From assembly GCA_902766345.1 (NCBI GenBank), contig CACXDK010000282.1, positions 1 through 8,721 on the forward strand: a DNA stretch of 8,721 nucleotides, read 5' to 3'. The number at the start of each line of letters is the position of its first letter. Position 1 is the stretch's first letter. The notes under the pieces are model-generated. The model was not told the DNA's origin. It ran no database searches and was given only the letters and a program-made list of their open reading frames with translations. This document shows positions 1-6,954 of this stretch, one piece after another. Position numbers and translations under genes: made by a program. The stretch is from an uncultured Spirochaetaceae bacterium (GTDB lineage: Bacteria; Spirochaetota; Spirochaetia; Treponematales; Treponemataceae).

Positions 1-1
1 A

Positions 2-1336
2 AAAAAAGAACTTTCTTTATTAGGTGTTGATTTTTCTTTACATAAACGCATTGGTGTCGCAGTTAGTGGTGGTGCCGACTCTATTTCTCTTTTGACTTCT
101 TTAGTTCATGTAATTCCTGATGATGTAACTCTTTATGTAATTACGGTAAATCATAATTTGCGAAAGAAGGAAGAAACCGAAGGCGATGCAGAATTTGTTC
201 AGGATTATTGTAAAAAACTGAAAGTTTTTTGTGAACGTGCTGACATTCCAAGAGGTAGTATTGTAAAAGACTCGCAGCAGCAGAATATTGGAATTGAAGC
301 TGCCGCAAGAAATGCCCGATACTGCATATTTTCAGACTTTGCAAGAAAATATGATATATCACATATTTGTCTTGCTCATAATAAAAATGACCAGATTGAA
401 ACGGTTGTAATGCGTTTTCTGCATGGAAGCGGAGCGGAATCTCTTTCTGGAATTCCATCCTGTCGCGATATTTATATCCGCCCTCTTTTGAACATTTCGC
501 GGGATGATATTGAAACCTATCTTAAAGTCCAAAATCTTGATTTTTGTACAGATAAAACAAATTTTGAAACAGTTATGTATAGAAACTGTATTCGTAACAC
601 AATAATGCCGATTTTAGATAAAGAGGTCTGTGGATGGCGTAAAAGTGTGCTGTCTCTTGCAGGAAAGATGCGGGATGACGACTTTGTTCTGCATGAAATG
701 GCAAAAAAAGCCTTTGACTCTATTTGTTCTGTGAAAGATGATTGTGTGGTTATGAATTATGAGCTTTTCTGCCGTGAGCATAGGGCTGTGCAGCGGAGAC
801 TGCTGTTCATGGCTTTTTCTGCAATTCATGCTTCAAATCGCATGCCGTTCAGGCTTGTTTTTGATGTCATGACTCATGCACAGCAGAAAAAAAATGTCTG
901 GAAAGAAGATTCCTGCGGTGTTTGTGTGCAATGTGACGGTGCTAACATTTTTGTTCAAAAACAAAAAAAAATAGCGACAGAAAGCGGATTTTTTGTTACA
1001 ATAGAACAAGTTGGCTCCTATAGGGCAGGCTCTTTTATTTTTGATGTGAATGTAAAAGACGGGCATGTCTGCATTGCTGCAGAAAACGAAAGTTCTGTGG
1101 TGCTTGAAAATGCAAACTTTCCTTTTGTCATACGCACCCGTCAGCCTGGTGATGAGATAAAAAACTCATCGGGAACCTATACTTCTGTCGCAAAGATTTT
1201 GAATGATTGGAAGTGTGGTGTAAAAAAAGATTTCATTCCTGTTGTGCAGAGTTTGACTACAGCGGAACAGGATTTAATATGTATATGGGGAGAAGCCTTA
1301 GGCTTTAAAAATTGGATAGTAAGGGATTTAAAATGA
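2..1336 (+). CDS. tilS: tRNA(Ile)-lysidine synthetase TilS, 5'-partial
   Basis: TilS attaches lysine to C34 of the CAU-anticodon tRNA-Ile in an ATP-dependent reaction, so that the tRNA reads AUA as isoleucine. The frame is open from the window edge, and the PP-loop ATPase motif SGGADS lies at bases 65-82, upstream of the first start-like codon (TTG at 92). The real start is therefore outside the window, and a call at 92 would cut off the active site. Also visible are the family motif HNKNDQIET with the following RFLHGSG (from base 377), RPLLNISRDDIE (about 478-513), the DKTNFE...YRNCIRN segment (about 550-600), and a C-terminal TilS domain beginning near base 1121 (PFVIRTRQPGDEI). The 444 visible residues compare with about 430-470 for the family, so probably only 10-20 residues are missing. 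The TGA stop overlaps the next ATG. The basic KKLKK-type stretch of many TilS C-domains is weak here. Confidence 0.95.
   Translation, partial: KKELSLLGVDFSLHKRIGVAVSGGADSISLLTSLVHVIPDDVTLYVITVNHNLRKKEETEGDAEFVQDYCKKLKVFCERADIPRGSIVKDSQQQNIGIEAAARNARYCIFSDFARKYDISHICLAHNKNDQIETVVMRFLHGSGAESLSGIPSCRDIYIRPLLNISRDDIETYLKVQNLDFCTDKTNFETVMYRNCIRNTIMPILDKEVCGWRKSVLSLAGKMRDDDFVLHEMAKKAFDSICSVKDDCVVMNYELFCREHRAVQRRLLFMAFSAIHASNRMPFRLVFDVMTHAQQKKNVWKEDSCGVCVQCDGANIFVQKQKKIATESGFFVTIEQVGSYRAGSFIFDVNVKDGHVCIAAENESSVVLENANFPFVIRTRQPGDEIKNSSGTYTSVAKILNDWKCGVKKDFIPVVQSLTTAEQDLICIWGEALGFKNWIVRDLK
1321..1326 (+). promoter_or_regulatory. Ribosome binding site deciding the start at 1333
   Basis: AAGGGA lies 6 bases before the ATG at 1333, inside the last codons of tilS. 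It favours this ATG over an in-frame TTG at 1312, and together with the ATGA overlap suggests translational coupling to tilS. Confidence 0.6.
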
Positions 1337-3456
1337 AATCTAGAGTATATCTTTGTTATGGTGTAATTTTGGCGTGTGTTCTTTCTTTTGCAAGTGCTTC
1401 GGAGAGTACTGTTAAAAAGGCACACCGTAGGACTGCGCTCCGCTGTCTTACAACGGCGAGCAATTATGCTGTTAAGAAAGACTGGAAATCTGCCGTATCA
1501 CAATGTCAGCTTGGTTTGAGTTATGATGAGTCTATTTCAGACCTGTGGTACATTTTTGCTGTCGGGCAGAATGCTCTTGGTGCTTTAAAAGCTGACGTGC
1601 TTCCTATTGTTGAAAAATCCCTTGAATGTAATGATTGGGTTGATTACAACCGCGATAATGCACGCATTTTGTATGCGGATATTCTTTCTGACACAAACCG
1701 CTACAGTCAGGTTTTTGATGTGCTTGACAGTACTCCATTCCTGTATTCCGCAGATGCAGAATATATCCGTGCAAAATCATACTACCGCTTGGGTGACGCA
1801 GCTTCTCTTGCTAATGCAAGAAGTAAAATTGCCAGTGCCCGAAAAATATATCCATCAGATACAAGATTCCCTCTTTTATTCTTTAAGTACGAATCTCCTA
1901 ATTCTTCTGATGCCATAGTTTCTCAGATGACAGATTCGTTTATTGCACAGATAAGTCAGTATGCAGAAGCTGCACCTGATAAGGATGCCGAGCTTGAAAT
2001 TTATGCTGCTTCCTTTGCTACTGGGACAGCTCGTGAAAATCTGCTGAAATCTTTTACAGCCCGCGGATTGATTCATCCTATGTATGCTAAAGTTGCTCTT
2101 GAAGCAGGGCTGATTTCTGAAAAGGAAGCTTTTGAATATATTGCATCGTTTGCAGATAATGAGATTGATTATTCCTATTTCAGAGATTTTCTTCCTTTAA
2201 TAACAGAAGAGGCTGTAAAAAAAGAAGCTAATGAATACTTTACAGCTTATGGCGGACTTATTACTCGGGATATGAGTGGTGACGGGATTGCAGATATTTT
2301 TGTTAAGTATTACCGCGGTCGTCCGCAGACAATTGAATATGACAGCAATCAAGATGGTTTCTGTGACTGGTCAATAGAATGTGATTTTGGAATTCCTGTT
2401 TCTGGCATTTTGAACACAAATCCAGAAGCAAAAAAATGTACTTTTACTTGGAGTTCTTTCCCATATCTTTCTTCTTTTAATTTTATTGATGAAAATAATG
2501 TAGAAACTGCATCTTTTGAAATAGTATCGGAGGAGTTAAAATGGACTCCTGTTCGTGTTGAGCGTGATCGCTTGATCAGTTCTGTTACTGGAGCTCAATT
2601 CTTTTTCCCTGTATTACAGGTAGATGAGCGAAAGATGACAAAGGAAGTACTGTTAAATTCCTGTTCATCATTTACAGCTGGTACTAAGGAACGTAAAAAT
2701 GCAAAGCTTGTTGCTACTATTTTGAACGGTAACATTCATACAATTGATTATTTTGCAGATGGCGTTCAGTATGCTCATGCTCAGTTTGAAAACAATATTC
2801 CTTCGCTTAGAATTGTTGATTCCGATGGTGATGGTGTTTTTGAGACTACAGAGTATTACGATTTTGATGAAACAGGTCTTGCAGATGTTCATTCTTTTGA
2901 AGATGAACAGACTGTAATGACTAACTTGTTTGGATTTCCGTCATTTGGTGCTCAGTTCTATCTGCGTATGATACAGGTTGATGTAAATGCTGATACTGTA
3001 CCAGAATTTACCGAAGAATATTTTTCTGGCAAGGGAAGAACGTCTTCTTGGGATTTAGATGGTGACGGTGCATGGAATGTTCGAGTATCTATTCGCCCTC
3101 ATGCAGATAATGAAGATATTATTGAAGATGATATGTTTTATAATTCCTATGACGGCTCTGTTGTTATTGTAACTTCTGTAAACGGCATTCCTTCTTCTGT
3201 AAGTCATAAAGGTCAAAAGCTTTCTGTAACTAAAGACAAGAATTATGACTTTTACTGGGTAGGTGAAGTTGGAAAAAGTTCTCAAGCCAAGAAAGCTGTA
3301 TCTGTTCTGAAAGAAGATGGCAGACAGGGATTTTCTGCAGTGGTTGAGAGTGAAAAACAGGAAAAAGAAAGCTGGAGAATTCATGCTGTTCATGTTGGAA
3401 AATTCTATTACGGACAGTTGATTCCAGAGTCGTTGAAAGAAAAGGAAGGAAATTAA
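1333..3456 (+). CDS. Exported TPR-like protein with EF-hand-type DxDxDG repeats, function unknown
   Basis: I do not recognise a named gene. The 707-residue product starts with a Sec signal peptide (K2 and R4, hydrophobic core about 5-20, likely cut after A20-S21-A22), so it should act in the periplasm or outer envelope. Residues about 25-300 are helical and TPR/Sel1-like, for example the AVKKDWKSAVSQCQLGL stretch around 46-62. The later half looks beta-rich and carries six acidic loops of the D-x-[DNS]-x-[DT]-x-x-x-[DEN] type at residues 313, 337, 496, 510, 550 and 574, similar to EF-hand or thrombospondin type 3 calcium loops. ATG 1333 is chosen over TTG 1312 because it has a good ribosome binding site, overlaps the tilS stop (ATGA), and puts the basic residues at the N-terminus. 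C15 lies in an ILAC context, so a lipoprotein is possible but less likely than SPase I cleavage. It sits directly before an exported protease gene, which hints at a shared envelope role; calcium binding is inference. Confidence 0.88.
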   Translation: MKSRVYLCYGVILACVLSFASASESTVKKAHRRTALRCLTTASNYAVKKDWKSAVSQCQLGLSYDESISDLWYIFAVGQNALGALKADVLPIVEKSLECNDWVDYNRDNARILYADILSDTNRYSQVFDVLDSTPFLYSADAEYIRAKSYYRLGDAASLANARSKIASARKIYPSDTRFPLLFFKYESPNSSDAIVSQMTDSFIAQISQYAEAAPDKDAELEIYAASFATGTARENLLKSFTARGLIHPMYAKVALEAGLISEKEAFEYIASFADNEIDYSYFRDFLPLITEEAVKKEANEYFTAYGGLITRDMSGDGIADIFVKYYRGRPQTIEYDSNQDGFCDWSIECDFGIPVSGILNTNPEAKKCTFTWSSFPYLSSFNFIDENNVETASFEIVSEELKWTPVRVERDRLISSVTGAQFFFPVLQVDERKMTKEVLLNSCSSFTAGTKERKNAKLVATILNGNIHTIDYFADGVQYAHAQFENNIPSLRIVDSDGDGVFETTEYYDFDETGLADVHSFEDEQTVMTNLFGFPSFGAQFYLRMIQVDVNADTVPEFTEEYFSGKGRTSSWDLDGDGAWNVRVSIRPHADNEDIIEDDMFYNSYDGSVVIVTSVNGIPSSVSHKGQKLSVTKDKNYDFYWVGEVGKSSQAKKAVSVLKEDGRQGFSAVVESEKQEKESWRIHAVHVGKFYYGQLIPESLKEKEGN
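2269..2367 (+). repeat. Paired DxDxDG-type loops, copy 1
   Basis: Residues 313-345 of the exported TPR-like protein hold two acidic loops, DMSGDGIAD and DSNQDGFCD, 24 residues apart, with a KYYRGRPQ linker between them. The arrangement is matched by the pair at residues 550-582. Confidence 0.7.
2818..2886 (+). repeat. Paired DxDxDG-type loops, copy 2 (compact)
   Basis: Residues 496-518 hold DSDGDGVFE and DFDETGLAD, spaced only 14 residues apart. The first is the best match to a calcium-binding loop in the protein; the second has T in place of the third acidic residue. Confidence 0.65.
2980..3078 (+). repeat. Paired DxDxDG-type loops, copy 3
   Basis: Residues 550-582 hold DVNADTVPE and DLDGDGAWN, 24 residues apart, with EEYFSGKG in the linker where copy 1 has VKYYRGRP. 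The equal spacing and similar linker suggest an old internal duplication. The first loop lacks the central G and is probably degenerate. Confidence 0.65.
3443..3450 (+). promoter_or_regulatory. Ribosome binding site for the TTG start at 3461
   Basis: AGGAAGGA ends 10 bases before the TTG at 3461 and lies within the last codons of the upstream gene. It is a strong purine-rich match at a slightly long spacing and supports the non-ATG start. Confidence 0.55.
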
Positions 3457-3460
3457 ACTC

Positions 3461-5137
3461 TTGAAACGGATTATATGTATAGCTCTTTCTCTTTTTTTGC
3501 TTGCAGGTTCTTTTTCTGCAAAAGTTAAGGAAAAGAAAAAGAAGGCTGTTAATGCCATTGCACCTGTAAATTATACATCAGAAGATGCTATAAATTATGA
3601 AATTCAGAATATAAAGAAGATGCAGGAAAAAGAGCCGCTACAGGCATTGTGGCGTGCAAAAATCCTGCAAGATGAGTCAAAAGCAAATTCTACAACTATG
3701 TCCACTATTCAGACTCTTTATTCTGATTGTGAGAAGAAAATTGTAGCCCGCTATAAAAAAGATGTCTCAAAAAAGAATTATATAAGTGCATTGCGCTATT
3801 TTGAATCGCTTGAAGCGGTTGATTATAAAGAACTTTCTACTCTGGCAATGCAAAAAGCACAGCTGGAAGAACGAATTCAAAAAAATGTTCCCGGCTTGTC
3901 AATTACAAAGGAAAGTCTTAATACTAAGGTTGGGGATTTAATAAAGGGAACTGTTACCGTCTTTGTAGATAAGGGTATTAAGGTTGAACACGGTGTTGGT
4001 TATAATGACGGTGTTTTGGGTAGTGGTTTTTTTATTTCGAAAAATGGTTACATCATTACAAACCATCATGTTATTTCGGATTGTGTTGATCCTGAGTATG
4101 AAGGCTTTGCAAGATTGTATATCCGCCTTGCCGAAGATCCAGAAACCCGTATTCCTGCAAAAATAATCGGTTATGATAAAGCGGTTGATCTTGCCCTTTT
4201 GAAAACAGAAGTAGATGCTCCTTATGTGTTTAATCTTGGCTCCAGTTCAGATTTGGATGTTGGTGACAAGGTTTATGCAATCGGTTCTCCTTTGGGACTT
4301 GATAGAACCCTTACAAGCGGTATTATTTCTTCTAAAGACCGAGATTTGTTTTCTACGGGCAAAGTGTTTCAGATTGATGCTGCTGTAAACAGTGGTAACT
4401 CTGGTGGTCCTTTAATTGATGAACATGGAAATGTTCAGGCGGTTGTATTTGCTGGAGTTCCATTGTATCAAGGCTTGAATTTTGCTATTCCTGTTGAATA
4501 TCTGCGATATGAACTTCCTATTTTGTATTCAGGCGGCGAGAGGGTTCATCCTTGGATGGCTTCTTACGGTAAAACAAAAAAGCTTTACGGAATGGGAGCT
4601 GCAAATATTGGTGTAAATCTGTGTTATGTTATGCCTGGCGGTTATGCTGGATTTAGTGGGCTTGCTGCGGGTGATACAATTACATCTATAAATGGTGAGC
4701 GCATTACTACAACTGATGACTTGACTAATAATTTTTTAAAGCGTATACCTGATACAATTATAAAAGTTGGCATTACTAATGCCGCCGGTACTCAAATGAC
4801 GAAGCTTGTTTATCTTGGTAAAAGGCCTAAGTCTCCTGGTTATGAAGTGTATAATCATGATGTTATAGGGCAGGCTCTTATTCCGCTTTTGGGAATGGAT
4901 TTGGTACCATCTTCCACAACAAACAAAAAACTGTATAATATACGAAGCATAATAAAAGGTTCTGCTGCGGATGAAGCAGGCTTTAGCGAAAATGACCCTG
5001 TTCAGATTTTAAGAACTGAAATAAGTGCGGATAAGGATTATGCTGCCATTCAGATTTATGCAAAAAAAAGAAAGAATGGTTTTCTTGACATTGCACTTGG
5101 TTTTCAGGCACCTTTGGACAGCCCATATTATTTTTAA
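3461..5137 (+). CDS. Exported HtrA/DegP-like trypsin-family serine protease with PDZ-like domains
   Basis: Probable periplasmic quality-control or processing protease of the trypsin-like (S1C, HtrA) family. The start is TTG: it gives a clean signal peptide (K2, R3, hydrophobic 4-16, likely cut after S17-F-S-A20) and follows an AGGAAGGA site, and no in-frame ATG offers an alternative signal. Residues about 21-145 are charged, helical and lysine-rich, not typical of DegP. The protease domain spans about 155-355, with all three catalytic residues visible: H203 (TNHHVI; DegP has TNNHV), D243 (VDLALLK) and S314 (GNSGGPL). A PDZ domain follows at about 378-455 (GYAGFSGLAAGDTITSINGE), then a weaker PDZ-like segment at about 470-550 (GSAADEAGFSENDPV). 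The total of 558 residues exceeds the usual 450-500 because of the N-terminal region. It lies 4 bases after the TPR-like gene and 11 before lepA, so co-transcription is likely. Substrates cannot be read from the sequence. Confidence 0.92.
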   Translation: MKRIICIALSLFLLAGSFSAKVKEKKKKAVNAIAPVNYTSEDAINYEIQNIKKMQEKEPLQALWRAKILQDESKANSTTMSTIQTLYSDCEKKIVARYKKDVSKKNYISALRYFESLEAVDYKELSTLAMQKAQLEERIQKNVPGLSITKESLNTKVGDLIKGTVTVFVDKGIKVEHGVGYNDGVLGSGFFISKNGYIITNHHVISDCVDPEYEGFARLYIRLAEDPETRIPAKIIGYDKAVDLALLKTEVDAPYVFNLGSSSDLDVGDKVYAIGSPLGLDRTLTSGIISSKDRDLFSTGKVFQIDAAVNSGNSGGPLIDEHGNVQAVVFAGVPLYQGLNFAIPVEYLRYELPILYSGGERVHPWMASYGKTKKLYGMGAANIGVNLCYVMPGGYAGFSGLAAGDTITSINGERITTTDDLTNNFLKRIPDTIIKVGITNAAGTQMTKLVYLGKRPKSPGYEVYNHDVIGQALIPLLGMDLVPSSTTNKKLYNIRSIIKGSAADEAGFSENDPVQILRTEISADKDYAAIQIYAKKRKNGFLDIALGFQAPLDSPYYF

Positions 5138-5140
5138 GGA
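5136..5140 (+). promoter_or_regulatory. Ribosome binding site of lepA
   Basis: AAGGA overlaps the TAA stop of the protease gene and lies 8 bases before the lepA ATG at 5149, leaving no room for a separate promoter between the two genes. Confidence 0.65.
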
Positions 5141-5148
5141 AAAAAAAC

Positions 5149-6954
5149 ATGACAGAACTAAAATATAAGCGGAATTTCTGTATTACCGCCCATATTGACC
5201 ATGGAAAATCTACTTTAGCAGACAGACTTATTCAGAAAGCTCAGATTATTGAAGACCGACAGATGAAGGCTCAGATTCTTGATAACATGGATATTGAGCG
5301 TGAAAGAGGCATTACAATTAAGAGTCAAGCTGTTACCATTCCTTATCATGCAAAAGATGGGCATGATTATGAATTGAATTTTGTTGATACTCCTGGACAT
5401 GTTGACTTTAGTTATGAAGTAAGCCGTGCTATTGCTTCATGTGAAGGTGCTTTGCTTCTTGTTGATGCAACTCAGGGGGTTGAAAGCCAGACTGTAAGTA
5501 ATATGTATCTGGCTCTCGAGCAAGATTTGACTATTGTACCAGTTATTAATAAGATAGATCTTGCCAGTGCCGATGTTGAAGCTGCAAAAAAGGAAATAGA
5601 GCATGACTTGGGGCTTGATGCTTCTGATGCAATGCTTGTTAGTGCGAAGACAGGGCAGGGTATTGATGATTTAATGGAAGCTATTGTAACAAAGTTTCCT
5701 GCTCCAACTGGCGATGTAAATGCTCCTCTTACAGCTTTGATTTTTGACTGTCATTATGATGAGTACCGAGGTGTTATTGTTCACATCAGAATAAAAGATG
5801 GTACTATCCGAGCAGGAGATGTTATTCGTCTGATGGGACGTAAGACGGAATATAAAGTCGAGCAGGTTGGTTTGTTTAAGATAAAATATGAAGAAGTGGA
5901 CTGCCTTTCTGCTGGTGATGTAGGCTACGTTATTGCAGGAATAAAAACTGTTAGCGATGTTAGCGTTGGTGATACAATTACAACTGTAGCAAATCCTGCA
6001 AGTGCACCTCTTCCAGGATTTAAAGAAGTGAAGCCTGTAGTATTTTCTTCAATTTATCCTATAGATTCCAATGATTATGAAGAATTGAAAGAGAGCATGG
6101 AAAAACTTAAGCTTAATGATGCCTCTCTTATCTATGAAAAAGATAATTCTCTTGCACTTGGTAATGGATTCCGTTGCGGTTTTCTTGGGTTGCTTCACTT
6201 GGAAATAATACAGGAGCGTTTGGAACGCGATTTTGATCAGGTTGTTATTTTTACAGCACCAAGTGTCCGCTATAAGCTTAAGCAGCAGGGGCGTGAAATG
6301 CAGTTTGTCGATAACCCTGCGGATTATCCAGATGGAAAAATAGAGGCTTCTGAAGAACCTTATATTGATGCAACAATTATTACTCCTGCGGAATATCTTG
6401 GCTCTATCATGGAGCTGTGCCGTATGAAACGCGGAACACAGAAAAACATGCAGTATCTTGATGAAAAGCGTGTAGAACTGACTTATGACATGCCTTTGTC
6501 AGAAGTTCTGTTTGATTTTTATGACAAGCTCAAGTCTTATAGCCGTGGTTATGCATCTTTTGATTATGAACTTACAGATTACCGTCCTACAGATTTGATA
6601 AAGATTGACATTCTTATAAACGGAAAGCCTGTTGATGCTCTTGCTCAGCTGTGCTATCGCCCAAGTGCTGTAGAGCGTGCAAAGGTTGTCTGCGAGCGTC
6701 TAAAAGGTGAGATTACACGCCAGCAGTTTAAGATAGCAATTCAGGGAGCTATAGGCAGCCAGATTATTGCGCGTGAAACTATAAGTCCTGTACGTAAGGA
6801 TGTTCTTGCAGAGTGTTATGGTGGTGACGTAACACGAAAGAGAAAACTTCTTGAAAAGCAGAAGGCTGGTAAAAAACGAATGTTCCTTGCTGGCGAAGTA
6901 GAATTGCCACAGACAGCATTCCTTGCAGTCTTAAAGGAAAAAGAAGACAATTAA
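5149..6954 (+). CDS. lepA: Elongation factor 4 (LepA), ribosome-associated GTPase
   Basis: LepA/EF4 is a translational GTPase that binds the ribosome in the manner of EF-G; back-translocation and a role in initiation or 30S assembly have both been proposed. The 601 residues match the usual length of about 600. GTPase motifs are complete: AHIDHGKST (14-22), the ERERGITIKSQ switch I region (50-60), DTPGH (80-84, with H84), NKID (134-137) and SAKTG (165-169). A beta-barrel domain II (about 190-280) and EF-G-like domains III and V (about 290-370 and 403-480) follow. The LepA-specific C-terminal domain (about 490-595) includes CYGGDVTRKRKLLEKQKAGK, which separates it from EF-G and TypA. The ATG at 5149 has a good ribosome binding site 11 bases after the protease gene. 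Its TAA stop overlaps that of the convergent maf-like gene, so any terminator must lie inside that gene. Confidence 0.98.
   Translation: MTELKYKRNFCITAHIDHGKSTLADRLIQKAQIIEDRQMKAQILDNMDIERERGITIKSQAVTIPYHAKDGHDYELNFVDTPGHVDFSYEVSRAIASCEGALLLVDATQGVESQTVSNMYLALEQDLTIVPVINKIDLASADVEAAKKEIEHDLGLDASDAMLVSAKTGQGIDDLMEAIVTKFPAPTGDVNAPLTALIFDCHYDEYRGVIVHIRIKDGTIRAGDVIRLMGRKTEYKVEQVGLFKIKYEEVDCLSAGDVGYVIAGIKTVSDVSVGDTITTVANPASAPLPGFKEVKPVVFSSIYPIDSNDYEELKESMEKLKLNDASLIYEKDNSLALGNGFRCGFLGLLHLEIIQERLERDFDQVVIFTAPSVRYKLKQQGREMQFVDNPADYPDGKIEASEEPYIDATIITPAEYLGSIMELCRMKRGTQKNMQYLDEKRVELTYDMPLSEVLFDFYDKLKSYSRGYASFDYELTDYRPTDLIKIDILINGKPVDALAQLCYRPSAVERAKVVCERLKGEITRQQFKIAIQGAIGSQIIARETISPVRKDVLAECYGGDVTRKRKLLEKQKAGKKRMFLAGEVELPQTAFLAVLKEKEDN

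Noticed and set aside
92..94. TTG at 92 as the start of tilS
   Set aside because: The conserved PP-loop SGGADS lies upstream in the same open frame, so the gene begins before the window.
1312..1314. TTG at 1312 as the start of the TPR-like protein
   Set aside because: It adds seven mostly polar residues before the signal peptide and has a poorer ribosome binding site than ATG 1333.
1607..1918. A 103-codon plus-strand frame inside the TPR-like gene
   Set aside because: It is a different frame of a well-supported gene, has no ribosome binding site, and its product has no known motif.
2529..2561. Strong internal GGAGGAG followed by ATG at 2541, within a 6-bp inverted repeat (2531-2536 with 2545-2550)
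   Set aside because: The ATG is out of frame and reaches a stop after six codons. The purines encode E-E in the host protein, so this is probably coincidence.
3055..3558. A 167-codon open frame on the minus strand across the junction of the two exported-protein genes
   Set aside because: It is antisense to two well-supported genes. Its F- and K-rich product mirrors the A-rich sense codons, and it has no recognisable motif.
5085..5113. TTGACA at 5085 as a -35 box for a lepA promoter
   Set aside because: No TATAAT-like sequence occurs 16-19 bases downstream, and the segment is coding for the end of the protease.
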